Positions 1 through 9,742 of a DNA stretch of 64,000 nucleotides are shown here, piece after piece. The stretch spans positions 3,830,001-3,894,000 of the forward strand of contig NZ_CP160035.1 in NCBI RefSeq assembly GCF_040703125.1. Reading direction: 5' to 3'. Position 1 is the stretch's first letter. The number at the start of each line of letters is the position of its first letter. The notes beneath the pieces were generated by a model. It saw only the letters and a program-made list of their open reading frames with translations, was not told the origin of the DNA and did no database searches. The translations under genes and the position numbers were made by a program. The stretch comes from Flavobacterium ovatum (GTDB lineage: Bacteria > Bacteroidota > Bacteroidia > Flavobacteriales > Flavobacteriaceae).

Positions 1-1288
1 CTAGGAACTCAATGCGTCTTTCGTTCCAGAGGGTGGCGATTAAAGCGGCTTGAGTGTCGATGGCGTTGGTTGGAAAAACGTAGCTAGGGTTGGAACGGTT
101 GCGAACGGCTGTGAGGACATTGGCAGCGGTGGTCAAATCGTTGTTCTTGGCCTTGGCTTCGGCATAATTGAGCAACACCTCAGCATAGCGGATTACAGGT
201 ACATAATCGCGAAAGGGCGCTGTTGAAATATTGAATTTCTTTAGTATTTTTTGGTTGGCGCTGTTGGTTGCAATTAGCGTCGCGCGAGCATCGGCTGTGG
301 TGTTGAGCGCAGGATCTTTGGCGATACCGTCTGTAGCCAAAACAATGATAGGTTGCCCTACGTAATTAAAAGCCAAGGAACTTTGTGAAGCCGGAGTTTC
401 AGTAGTACTATTGGCAAACGGAATCGAAAACAGTGCTTCATTGCCCGTGTAACTGCCTGTGAATATAACATTGAAACTGGACTCCAATTGATGTGTTATT
501 GTTCCTGATGTGTACTGATAGGGTGCCGTGAGGGAAACGATTTTTTTTGCTTCATCTATCACCTTATCATACTTTTGTTGTACCAAATACACTCGAGTTT
601 TTAGAGCAATGGCGGTGCTTTTTTTGGCTCTTGAAACGTTGAGTAAACTGCTGCTGTAGGAGTCAGGCAAATCGGTTTCGGCTTGGTCTAAATCGTCTAC
701 AATTTGCTTGTAAATGACATCGATACTGGAACGTGCCAAATCGTTGTTTCCTGCTTCGGTTACAGGTGTTAATCGCAAGGGTACACCGAGTCCGTTTTTG
801 TCTAGTGCGTAGGGTTTGGCATAGGTTTGCACCAAACTAAGGTAGCATAAGGCACGTACAAAGCGGGCTTCGGCACGGTAGTTTTTGGCTACTGCATCGG
901 TCACTACGGTGGTGGTATTGAGCTTGTCTATCAATATATTGGACGCATTGATGGCGGTATAACAAACGGACCAAACGTTGTTTACAAAATCATTGGTAGA
1001 GCCCACGTTTTGATTCCACACTGCCGAACCTGCTGCTGCGTTTCCGTCGTTTTGTCCAAATTCATCTGCTCGTTGTTCGTTAAAAACAATGTAGCGGCCT
1101 CCGTAAAAGCTTTGATTTTGTAGCAATTTGTACAAATAATTGACTTGTGCTGCCATTTTTCCGGCGGTGCTGTAGGCATCATCTTCGGCAATACTGGTTT
1201 TGGGAGTGGTGTCCAATAAATCTTTTTCGCAGCTTGAAAAGCTAAAAAAGAGAAGAGCAACCATGGGAATAATTATATATTTTTTCAT
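1..1288 (-). CDS. SusD/RagB-family lipoprotein, C-terminus cut by window edge
   Basis: Outer-membrane glycan- or nutrient-binding lipoprotein that caps a SusC transporter. I translated it by hand from the ATG at 1288: the N-terminus is a signal peptide (MKKYIIIPMVALLFFSFSSC) ending in the lipobox SSC. The 429 visible residues contain the family's helical TPR-like pattern, including EARFVRALCYLSLVQTYA and RYAEVLLNYAEA. The visible end reads NERRIEFL, the conserved near-C-terminal SusD motif, so probably only 60-100 residues are missing. It lies 23 bp downstream of a susC-like gene on the same strand, the normal susC-susD order. The ligand cannot be read from the sequence. Confidence 0.93.
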   Translation of the reverse strand, partial: MKKYIIIPMVALLFFSFSSCEKDLLDTTPKTSIAEDDAYSTAGKMAAQVNYLYKLLQNQSFYGGRYIVFNEQRADEFGQNDGNAAAGSAVWNQNVGSTNDFVNNVWSVCYTAINASNILIDKLNTTTVVTDAVAKNYRAEARFVRALCYLSLVQTYAKPYALDKNGLGVPLRLTPVTEAGNNDLARSSIDVIYKQIVDDLDQAETDLPDSYSSSLLNVSRAKKSTAIALKTRVYLVQQKYDKVIDEAKKIVSLTAPYQYTSGTITHQLESSFNVIFTGSYTGNEALFSIPFANSTTETPASQSSLAFNYVGQPIIVLATDGIAKDPALNTTADARATLIATNSANQKILKKFNISTAPFRDYVPVIRYAEVLLNYAEAKAKNNDLTTAANVLTAVRNRSNPSYVFPTNAIDTQAALIATLWNERRIEFL

Positions 1289-1311
1289 TATTTTCTACTC
1301 TAAATTAAGAA

Positions 1312-4300
1312 CTAAAATCCAACATTGATTCCAAAGGTGCCTACTTGCGCATTGGGTGGCACGTTTTGGTCTTTACCCGAATTGATAGAGTTTCCGTTGA
1401 TGGAAACCTCTGGGTCTGCACCTCGGTATTTGGTCCAGGTATACACATTGGCGGCTTGCAAATACAAATAGATAGACGATAGGCTATTGCGCAAAAAGGT
1501 TTTCTGGATTGGAATGTGATACCCAACTGAAATGTTCTTCAATTTAATATAAGAACCGTCTTCTACTTTTGAGGTAGCGGTAAACGAAAATCCTGCCGAA
1601 ACGTTGTCTCCATAATACAGTTTTTGAATGTCGGTGATTTGCCCTGGAGTGGTCCAACGGTTTTTGATGAATTCGCCATTATTGAAATAACGTTGGTCTG
1701 AATTTGTGGCTCTGGTCCCATTGTATAACTTGCTACCCGAAACAAAGGTGAAGTTGACATTCATATCAAAATTCTTGTATTTGAAGCTGTTGTTCAACCC
1801 TCCAAAAACTTTGGGTAAGGACGGCCCCTGAATCACACCATCGGTATAATTGTCAATCGCGGGCGCGGCTGTACCGTCTAGGAACGTCCATTTTGGAGAA
1901 CCGATGTGGTTGTACTGCACTTCTTGCCCTTTGCTATTGATAAAAACCATTTGACCGTTGTCTGGATTTACACCTTTGGTAGGAACGGCAAAAATAGACC
2001 CTACAGAATAGCCTACTCTGGTCATGTTTTGTACGCCAAAAACACTGGGAACAAAAACATCACTTGCCAAAGAGGTTACTTCGTTTTTAAGGGTCGAAAG
2101 ATTTAAGGAGGCGTTCCATTTAAAATCGGACTTGTCTAAAACTAGCGCGTTGATGCCTAGTTCAAATCCTTTATTGTACATGCCACCAATGTTAGCATTG
2201 ATGTAATTGTTTGGAATTCCAGCAGACAAAGCTTGTGGTGCTTTGAGAATCAAATCTTTGATGGTGTTTTTGTAATAATCAAATTCTACTGTGATGCGGT
2301 TGTCTAGCAGGGCAAAATTTAATCCTAAATCTAATTTGGTGCTTGTTTCCCATTTTAAATTGGGGTTGGCTGTTTGCGAATATCCTAATGTTGGACTTCC
2401 GGCGTAGGTACCCGAACTGTAGGTTCCGATGGAGGGATAATCCCCTATTTCACTATTTCCTACGACACCGTAACTGGTACGAAATTTCAATGAATTGATT
2501 ACTTTGCTTACCGCCATTTGTTGGTAAAACCGCTCCTGACTAACGGCCCAACTTACAGAACCACTACCAAAATTTCCGTATTTATTACCGTCTGCCAAAG
2601 CAGATAGTCCATCTCTTCGGGCATTGATACTCACAAAATAACGTTTGTCGAAATTGTAATTGATGTTCGAAAAATAAGAGGCGAGACCGTTCTCCCCATA
2701 TAGATTCCCAATAGGAGAAATATTGATGAAACCACCTTGGTAATTGCTATAGGAAGGGTCGGTTATATTGCTTTGCGTTGCTCCCCAACTGTCGGTTGTC
2801 GTTTTTATTTGTTCTTGTCCCAAAAGCATATTAAAATGATTTTTGCTCGAAAAATCTTTGGTATAAGTCAACGTATTAATCCAATCTTTGCGCAGGTATT
2901 TACTTTGAATATTGGTCGCCACACCATTGGAAGAAGCGCCACCCCCGTGAACGGGATTCAGAAATGATTTGTTGGTTACTTGTAAATTATTCAACCCATA
3001 ACTAGTTTTGAATTTTAGGTATTCGTTTATATCTATTTCGGCGTAAACGTTCCCTAGTAGTGCATTGTTTTGAGACGAATTGATGTCTAAGTCTTGCACC
3101 ATGGCCAAATTATACGCATTGATTGTACCTATAAGCAGAGGCACATTGGCACCATAACCTACGCTAGTTCCGTTTTGAACACTATAGGAACCATCGTTGT
3201 TGTACACGGGTACATTGGGTGGTAACACATACGTCATTCTACCAATGGGTTCATTGGTAATATACTCGGTATTGTAGGCCGAGGAAGCCGTTGTATTGCT
3301 GGATATAGCGCCTGTATTCGGGCTCGTATTCATACCGTTACTATAGGAAAGTGTTGCTCCTACTTTCAGGTAATGGTTGACTTTGTGGTTGATGTTCAGT
3401 CTCGAAAAATAGCGTTCAAAACTATTGTTTCGAATAAAACTATTTTGATTGCTATAGCCTACCGAAAAGTAATAATCTGTAGTTTCATTGGCTCCCGAAA
3501 TATTCAAATTGTGATTGTTTGAAAATCCTGATCGGTAAGCCACATCATACCAATTGGTATCTACAACGCTGCCGTCTGGATTATAGGACAGAAAATATCC
3601 AGGGGCTTTTCCAGCATTGACCATGGCTTCGTTTTTTATCATGACATAGTCTTCAGCACCCAATAATTTAGGTAAATTATAAGGCGTGTTCACACTGTAC
3701 CAAGAGTCATAATTGAATTTGGTCTTGCCAATTTTTCCTTTTTTGGTCGTGATTACAATTACACCATTTGCTGCTCGTGAACCATATATTGCCGAGGCCG
3801 AAGCATCTTTTAAAACATCAATAGTCTGAATATCATTTGGATTAATATCCGAAAGCGGATTGTTTCCTGTCATCCCTCCTATCGAACCCACAAACACACT
3901 CACGCCATCGACAACCACAAGCGGAAAAAGTCCCGAAGTAATGGTATTCAGTCCTCGTATGCGCATCACTGGGGTAGAATTGAGTACACCACTTGATTGC
4001 AAAACATCAATTCCTGTGGCTTGCCCTCCTAGTAATTGGTCAAAACTAGTAGTGGGTCTATTCTGAATTTGTTTGGCCGAAATAGAAGCTACAGCACCTG
4101 AAATTTCTGTTTTCTTTTGGATGATATAGCCACTCGAAACTACAACCTCATCAAGTGAATTATTGTTACTTTCAAGTAAAATAGTAACAAACTCAGCCGA
4201 ATTTAGTGACACTTCTTTGGCCGTATAGCCTTCCAAATGAATCTTTAATCGCAATGGGAAGGAAGGTTTTGTTCGAATAGAAAAAATTCCGTTACTATTG

Positions 4301-4488
4301 GTCAAAGCAGCATCTTTGGTCCCGACAACGGTGATTAAAACGGACTCTAATGGTGTATTTTCTTTGTTTGTTATACTTCCTTTAATGACATTATCTTGTG
4401 CAAAAACGACTGCTGTGCCACTAAAGAGAAAAAGAAGAACAAGAACGAACATAGATCTAGGATCTAAAATGGTTTGGAATGCTTTCAT
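1312..4488 (-). CDS. SusC/RagA-family TonB-linked outer-membrane transporter
   Basis: A 1058-residue TonB-dependent receptor of the SusC type that imports oligomers handed over by its SusD partner. The order is a hydrophobic signal segment (about 10-30), a carboxypeptidase-D-like regulatory domain (about 33-110, ending VTILLESNN), the linker LDEVVVSSGY, the plug with DASASAIYGSRAANGVIVITTKKG, then a long beta-barrel ending in the aromatic GTFGINVGF. Length is normal for the family. It is followed after 23 bp by a susD gene. The upstream gap of 109 bp contains a terminator for the FG-GAP gene, so this susC probably has its own promoter, although no clear TAnnTTTG element is seen there. Substrate unknown. 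Confidence 0.96.
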   Translation of the reverse strand: MKAFQTILDPRSMFVLVLLFLFSGTAVVFAQDNVIKGSITNKENTPLESVLITVVGTKDAALTNSNGIFSIRTKPSFPLRLKIHLEGYTAKEVSLNSAEFVTILLESNNNSLDEVVVSSGYIIQKKTEISGAVASISAKQIQNRPTTSFDQLLGGQATGIDVLQSSGVLNSTPVMRIRGLNTITSGLFPLVVVDGVSVFVGSIGGMTGNNPLSDINPNDIQTIDVLKDASASAIYGSRAANGVIVITTKKGKIGKTKFNYDSWYSVNTPYNLPKLLGAEDYVMIKNEAMVNAGKAPGYFLSYNPDGSVVDTNWYDVAYRSGFSNNHNLNISGANETTDYYFSVGYSNQNSFIRNNSFERYFSRLNINHKVNHYLKVGATLSYSNGMNTSPNTGAISSNTTASSAYNTEYITNEPIGRMTYVLPPNVPVYNNDGSYSVQNGTSVGYGANVPLLIGTINAYNLAMVQDLDINSSQNNALLGNVYAEIDINEYLKFKTSYGLNNLQVTNKSFLNPVHGGGASSNGVATNIQSKYLRKDWINTLTYTKDFSSKNHFNMLLGQEQIKTTTDSWGATQSNITDPSYSNYQGGFINISPIGNLYGENGLASYFSNINYNFDKRYFVSINARRDGLSALADGNKYGNFGSGSVSWAVSQERFYQQMAVSKVINSLKFRTSYGVVGNSEIGDYPSIGTYSSGTYAGSPTLGYSQTANPNLKWETSTKLDLGLNFALLDNRITVEFDYYKNTIKDLILKAPQALSAGIPNNYINANIGGMYNKGFELGINALVLDKSDFKWNASLNLSTLKNEVTSLASDVFVPSVFGVQNMTRVGYSVGSIFAVPTKGVNPDNGQMVFINSKGQEVQYNHIGSPKWTFLDGTAAPAIDNYTDGVIQGPSLPKVFGGLNNSFKYKNFDMNVNFTFVSGSKLYNGTRATNSDQRYFNNGEFIKNRWTTPGQITDIQKLYYGDNVSAGFSFTATSKVEDGSYIKLKNISVGYHIPIQKTFLRNSLSSIYLYLQAANVYTWTKYRGADPEVSINGNSINSGKDQNVPPNAQVGTFGINVGF

Positions 4489-4540
4489 TTTATACTAATG
4501 AAAAAGGGGTTGGTTATTTTTTTTGGTTTGGTCCAAAAAA

Positions 4541-4576
4541 AAAGCTTCAAAATCTTTTTACAGTTTTTGAAGCTTT
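4541..4576 (-). terminator. intrinsic terminator after FG-GAP gene
   Basis: A perfect 12-bp inverted repeat (arms 4541-4552 and 4565-4576, AAAGCTTCAAAA type) with a 12-nt loop. On the minus strand a run of T (complement of 4535-4543) follows. It lies just downstream of the FG-GAP gene and before the next susC. Confidence 0.8.
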
Positions 4577-4597
4577 TGATTTGAAAGTAAATGTAAT

Positions 4598-7500
4598 TTA
4601 TTTTTTAGATACAACTTTAAATAAATCGTGTGTATTGTTATTATTTACTACCAAAATATATTTAATACCGCTGTTTTTTATTTCGATACAATTTCTCACG
4701 TCTTTATCTGCAAAAAATCCAGACATTTTATTCGAAACATAACTAAATTTATTCTTTGCGTTTTTCTTCAAAAAGTAGCCCAAACCAGCATCTGATCGTG
4801 TAGTTTCAATTTCAGACTGGTAATTATTCCCTGCCATCACTAAATCTTTTTTTCCATCACCGTCAAAATCATCGTAAATAATACTGTTGATTGGAGCCGT
4901 TTGCACTTGATTCGAAAAGGGTTCGAAAACAAAATTTTCTCCTCCATTATTTATGAAAATTCCAGATCTGAACTCGGTTACCGTATAATGCAGAGCCGAA
5001 TTAATACTCTCGCCTACGATTCCTTTTAAATCTGCGTCTGCAAAGTTTTTGTAGCTCGTAATTTTATTTTTCAAATGTGGCATTTGCTGAGCCGTACAGC
5101 CTTTTCCGCGTACGGGTACTTGGGTGTTATTGTACTCATTGGCCAGAAAAATATCCTCTACGCCATCATAATCAAAGTCATGCGTGTACACATGGAACGG
5201 CTTTTTGGCAGTAGCATGAAATTTATAATTCAGTCCCAAATTCCCTGCAACCAAATCAAGGTCGCCATCATTGTCTATATCCGCTACTAGAAGTTTATTC
5301 CACCAACCTTTGCTATCGGCTAGTGCTTTATAATCGTTGGTCGGCACTAAGAATCCGCCTTTGTTCAGGAACACTTCTATCCCCATCCATTCGCCACAAA
5401 CCACCAAATCTAGTTTTTTGTCATTATTAATATCAAACCAAACTGCATCAGTTACCATTCCGATTGTTTGCAAAGTACCTGCTTTGGTTGGTGTTTCATT
5501 TGTGAAGACACCTTTATTATTGATCAATAAATAACTATTCGGTGCATAAGGATATTTATTTGGAACCACTCTCCCACCTACAAACAAATCCATGTCACCA
5601 TCATTGTCATAATCAGCGGCAACTACTACAGAGCCTGCAGCAAATAGTTCAGGCAAATTTTTGACAGCGCGATTAAATTGTCCTTTTCCGTCGTTCAGGT
5701 ACAAACGATCTTGCAGTAATTTGGGTGTTTTATCAAATTCATAACTTCCACTCACCACATATAAATCTTGATCGCCATCATTGTCAGCATCAAAAAAGCA
5801 TGAGCCTACATCTTCAAATTGCTTGTCGTTGTTAAAATCTGCAACGTTAAGAGCCGAAAATCCGCCTGTGCTTGTGCCTAAAAGCAATTGCCCAGCTTGA
5901 CCGTGACCACCGCCTAGGTAGACATCTTCGATTCCGTCTTTGTTGACATCCGCTTTGGCTACTGCAGGACCTGTCTGCGATAGTTTATGTGGCAACAAAA
6001 TTTGATCTTTGTAATCATTTGTTTTTGGATCAGTATGCTTGTAGCTAAAAGGCATTTTTTCGAATAAAATAGCGCTCGCGACAGCTTTGGTCGTTCCTGC
6101 AACAGCATCTTGATACTTCACAGCCAATTGCTGACTGTTTTTTGGTGCTTTAATGATTTGCTTTTTACCATCCGACCAAATAACTTCAAGATAATCAATA
6201 GTTTCCTCTTTCTTAAAACCAAAATGCAATTGATTGGAAACTGCAGACAAAAATCCTTTGGTATTAATTAATTGACGGGTTTGTTTTTCGCCCGATTTCA
6301 AGACTAAATTTACAGTTGTTCCAACCCCAAAAGGATTGGTTGCAGGTCCTTTGAAATTAATTTCTAAAAACTCCCCTTTATCCAATTCTCTCGAATTATT
6401 TTTTAGCAAAGTCGCTGCTTCATTGATATTATTAACAACTAAATCCAAATCTCCATCATTGTCCAAATCGGCATAAGCAGCACCATTCGAAAAAGTATTG
6501 GTTCCCGTACTCCATTTTTTCGAACTATCTTCAAATGTCAAGTCTCCTTTATTTCGATAAAAATAATTAGTTAATTTTTGCTGTGGCAACATTTGTGCAA
6601 ATCCCAAGAAATCTTCTTTGGTTGGTTTTCGATTATTAGCTCTTAAAATGGCTAAAATTTCATTGTTCTTATCCTTGTCAATTACATCTCTATAAACACC
6701 GTTGGTCACATAAACATCATTGAACCCATCCAAATCAAAATCGGCTGACAAAATAGACCAACTCCAATCGGTATTGGCGATTCCAGCCATTTTACTAATT
6801 TCGCTAAACGTTCCATTACCATTATTCAGTTGCAACATATTGTGCATGTATTGGTGGTGGTACCCTTCATCAACCATTTGATCGAAATTTTCTTTAGAGG
6901 TCATTCCCATCGTGGTTTTGGATCGAATGTAATCTTCGGGATTCATATCCAACGTCATGATATCCAAGTAACCATCATTGTTGATATCGGCAATATCACC
7001 GCCCATACTATTGAAAGACATATGCTTAACCACAGCCTCACGCTGATCGGTAAACGTTCCGTTTTTGTTGTTTAGATAAACAAAATCAGGAATATTAAAA
7101 TCGTTACATACATATATATCCAAATACCCATCATTGTTCAAATCTCCAATTGTTGGGTTGAGTCCGAATCCAGTATCAGGACCAATTCCTGCTTTTATAG
7201 AGACATCAGTAAAATGTCCTTTACCATCATTTTCATACAGGCGGTCACTTCCTTTTTTGGTGATTGTATTTGGATTTGTTTTTAAGCTCTTGAAATCACC
7301 CAACTCTGGTTTGCTAGTCATATCGGGCGTATTCGATACAAATAAATCCAAATCATTGTCATTATCATAATCAAAAAACACCGAATTGATTCCGCGGTTG
7401 GCATCTGCAATTCCGAACTCTGCTGCTTTTTCGGTAAAAGTCATATTACCGTTGTTGATGTACAACATATTGGCAAACTTATTATCAGAGTCGTCCCAAC

Positions 7501-7930
7501 CCCCTCTTGTGATATAAATATCCATGAAACCATCATTGTTAACATCGGCCACTGTTACTCCTGCATCAAAACCCACTCTTTTGGTAATTCCCGCTTTTGT
7601 AGTTATGTCTTCAAATTTGAAGTCACCTTTGTTCAGGTACAATTTGTTGTCGTGTGTATTTGAGGTAAAGAACAAATCAATTAGTCCGTCATTGTTAAAA
7701 TCGGCAGTAGCCACACCGCCACCGATGTACATGTAGTTGTACTGAAAATAATTTAGATCAAGATCTTCTTTGAGTTCGTTTACAAAAGCAACACCCGATT
7801 CTTCGGGAGTAATTGTTGAAAAAAGTATCGAATCATCATCTGAATTGGCGTCTTTGTTTTTGCAAGATTGTAAAAACGAGAGCAATAAAACACCTAGAGT
7901 TAGGTATATGAATGAAGTTGATCTAAACAT
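4598..7930 (-). CDS. FG-GAP/VCBS-repeat lipoprotein with ASPIC/UnbV domain (CRTAC1-like)
   Basis: An 1110-residue secreted lipoprotein (lipobox LQSC, Cys23). It carries about 14 calcium-binding FG-GAP/VCBS repeats of the form D-x-(D/N)-x-D-G-x-x-D. Seven lie at about residues 75-500, for example DFNNDGLIDLF, DINNDGYLDIM and DLDNDGDLDLVV. Seven more lie at about 640-1060, for example DADNDGDQDLYV, DIDNDGDLDLVA and DFDGDGKKDLVM. This suggests two seven-bladed propellers separated by an ASPIC/UnbV domain (about 522-606, with NPFGVGTTV and LEVIWSDGKKQ). Such proteins are often encoded beside SusC/D genes, and their biochemical role is not established. Here it sits between two SusC/D pairs with terminators on both sides. 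I infer surface or periplasmic binding of a ligand shared by the two transporters. Confidence 0.93.
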   Translation of the reverse strand: MFRSTSFIYLTLGVLLLSFLQSCKNKDANSDDDSILFSTITPEESGVAFVNELKEDLDLNYFQYNYMYIGGGVATADFNNDGLIDLFFTSNTHDNKLYLNKGDFKFEDITTKAGITKRVGFDAGVTVADVNNDGFMDIYITRGGWDDSDNKFANMLYINNGNMTFTEKAAEFGIADANRGINSVFFDYDNDNDLDLFVSNTPDMTSKPELGDFKSLKTNPNTITKKGSDRLYENDGKGHFTDVSIKAGIGPDTGFGLNPTIGDLNNDGYLDIYVCNDFNIPDFVYLNNKNGTFTDQREAVVKHMSFNSMGGDIADINNDGYLDIMTLDMNPEDYIRSKTTMGMTSKENFDQMVDEGYHHQYMHNMLQLNNGNGTFSEISKMAGIANTDWSWSILSADFDLDGFNDVYVTNGVYRDVIDKDKNNEILAILRANNRKPTKEDFLGFAQMLPQQKLTNYFYRNKGDLTFEDSSKKWSTGTNTFSNGAAYADLDNDGDLDLVVNNINEAATLLKNNSRELDKGEFLEINFKGPATNPFGVGTTVNLVLKSGEKQTRQLINTKGFLSAVSNQLHFGFKKEETIDYLEVIWSDGKKQIIKAPKNSQQLAVKYQDAVAGTTKAVASAILFEKMPFSYKHTDPKTNDYKDQILLPHKLSQTGPAVAKADVNKDGIEDVYLGGGHGQAGQLLLGTSTGGFSALNVADFNNDKQFEDVGSCFFDADNDGDQDLYVVSGSYEFDKTPKLLQDRLYLNDGKGQFNRAVKNLPELFAAGSVVVAADYDNDGDMDLFVGGRVVPNKYPYAPNSYLLINNKGVFTNETPTKAGTLQTIGMVTDAVWFDINNDKKLDLVVCGEWMGIEVFLNKGGFLVPTNDYKALADSKGWWNKLLVADIDNDGDLDLVAGNLGLNYKFHATAKKPFHVYTHDFDYDGVEDIFLANEYNNTQVPVRGKGCTAQQMPHLKNKITSYKNFADADLKGIVGESINSALHYTVTEFRSGIFINNGGENFVFEPFSNQVQTAPINSIIYDDFDGDGKKDLVMAGNNYQSEIETTRSDAGLGYFLKKNAKNKFSYVSNKMSGFFADKDVRNCIEIKNSGIKYILVVNNNNTHDLFKVVSKK

Positions 7931-8011
7931 ATGGTTTAATAAAAAAGTTAGTTTTATAATAGACTTTAAAAATACAATAATTAGAATAAACAGAGGGATA
8001 AATTGTAAACA

Positions 8012-8046
8012 AAAAACGGTACTACCAAAGAGGTAATACCGTTTTT
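8012..8046 (-). terminator. intrinsic terminator after susD
   Basis: 15-bp arms (8012-8026 and 8032-8046) with a single mismatch, a 5-nt loop and a T-run on the minus strand. It lies 25 bp past the end of the susD gene that ends at 8072. Confidence 0.82.
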
Positions 8047-8071
8047 AAATTTAGAATAAAAATTAATTAAA

Positions 8072-9709
8072 TTATTTTAAACTTGGATACAAATCTACTT
8101 CAGACTGCGGTATTGGCGCAAAGTAATTTGTATTTGCTAAAGACCCTAAAATTGCATTGACAGGTTTGGTTAAGGCTTGTGGAGTTTTACTTCCGTCAGC
8201 ATTATATTTTGTACCAATAGTTACCTGCGGATCCCTTGCTGTACCTCCTAGAGCTTCGGCAACTTTTTCTCGTCTAACCAAATCATTCCAACGTACATAC
8301 TCTCCAGCAAATTCCCATTTACGCTCCGTATAAGCAAGTTCAACAATATTCCCTGATACTACATCAATGAGAGGCGCAGGTGTATTAATTGGTAAATTAT
8401 TAGCTCTTCTACGTACTTTATTCAATGACTCCCATGCAGCAGATGGGATTGCGCCTCCAGCTGCACCCGATGCTTCTGCATAAATCAAATGTACTTCGGC
8501 CATTCTCATCCAATAATCACTTCTAGAAGTATAAAAGTTTACACCAGCGTTTTCAGCTAAAGGCCCCACTACTTTTTTGAAAATTGGAGTTTGCACATCT
8601 TTCGACTCTCTCCAACTCCAAGTCTTAGCCGGAGCGGCTACAGCTGCTGCAGTTGGTTTACCATCTGCATTCAATGGTAATGTTTCATAATAGGTTGCAT
8701 CTCTTCTATAAGTATTAAAATTTGAGTAGTTGGTACCTTTATCGAAATCTTCGTAAAAACGAACTTCAGCAAAAGTTTCTCCCCAACCAAAAATATCACC
8801 TGGAATTCCTAGCATACCATATTTAGCATTTTGTAACCCACAAGGCTGACAAAACTCTACTGTAAATACAGATTCTGTATTGTTTTTACCTGCTTCACTC
8901 CAAAGAGAATTCAAATCTGAAACCATTGCAAATCCATAAGAAGCTTGATTTGTTATTACCGTGTTAGCACTAGCTGCTGCTGCTGCATTTTTTGTTACAT
9001 CTTTCACAGGGAATCCTGCCCAATCCAAATACAAACGAGCTAAAATTGCTCTAACAGAACCTTTGTTTGGTCTAGCCGAACCTACAGTAGTTTTTGTCGG
9101 CAATAATGATTCTGCCAATAATAAATCTTTTTCAATTTGTTTATACACGTCTACGGTAGGAGACAAAACTGGGTTTTCACTCAATTTAGTATCCAATTTG
9201 ATAACTATTTTACCATGAATACGCACTAAATGATGGAACATAATTGCTCTCAAAAAATACGTCTCACCAAGTAAAACATCTTTACGTGCCTGACTTGGAG
9301 CTGGTAAAGTTGAAGCAGCCGTGTTTTCTAAAACTGTATTTGCTGAACGAATTAAACCATAAACATTTCTCCAAGTGTCTAACGTTCTAGTGTTATAAGG
9401 TGTTAAACTACGTTGATCATATTCTCTAAAATCTGCTTTATTACTTAATGGATGTGTTGTGATATCATCACCTCCCCAACCACTTACGTAAAAAGTCGAC
9501 ATTTGTGCAGCATCTCTAAACTTACCATACATACCCGTAACAGCCAATTCCATTTCATTTATTGTAGAATAAGGAACTACAATGAATTGTGATTCTCCTG
9601 GAGTTTCATTTAAGTCAAACTGCTCACAACTGTTAAATGATGCGATGGACACTAGAGATACCAAAAAAGCTCCAGTAAAGCGTTTTAATATTTTATATTT
9701 TGATTTCAT
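8072..9709 (-). CDS. SusD/RagB-family nutrient-binding lipoprotein
   Basis: A 545-residue surface lipoprotein, partner of the SusC encoded 33 bp upstream. The signal peptide ends SFNSC (Cys28). Family signatures are LGETYFLRAIMFHHLVRIHG (TPR-like helix), ARLYLDWAG, YWMRMAEVHLIYAEA and AYTERKWEFAGEYVRWNDLVRR near the C-terminus. Length is typical. It shares only general family features with the other SusD proteins in the window, so its ligand is likely different. A terminator directly follows it. Confidence 0.95.
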   Translation of the reverse strand: MKSKYKILKRFTGAFLVSLVSIASFNSCEQFDLNETPGESQFIVVPYSTINEMELAVTGMYGKFRDAAQMSTFYVSGWGGDDITTHPLSNKADFREYDQRSLTPYNTRTLDTWRNVYGLIRSANTVLENTAASTLPAPSQARKDVLLGETYFLRAIMFHHLVRIHGKIVIKLDTKLSENPVLSPTVDVYKQIEKDLLLAESLLPTKTTVGSARPNKGSVRAILARLYLDWAGFPVKDVTKNAAAAASANTVITNQASYGFAMVSDLNSLWSEAGKNNTESVFTVEFCQPCGLQNAKYGMLGIPGDIFGWGETFAEVRFYEDFDKGTNYSNFNTYRRDATYYETLPLNADGKPTAAAVAAPAKTWSWRESKDVQTPIFKKVVGPLAENAGVNFYTSRSDYWMRMAEVHLIYAEASGAAGGAIPSAAWESLNKVRRRANNLPINTPAPLIDVVSGNIVELAYTERKWEFAGEYVRWNDLVRREKVAEALGGTARDPQVTIGTKYNADGSKTPQALTKPVNAILGSLANTNYFAPIPQSEVDLYPSLK

Positions 9710-9742
9710 ACTTTCTATAATTTTTTAAACAAATGATTACTA

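Noticed and set aside
982..1260. Minus-strand ORF of 92 residues at the SusD N-terminus
   Set aside because: It lies in another frame of the real susD gene, which covers the same bases with a clear signal peptide and family motifs.
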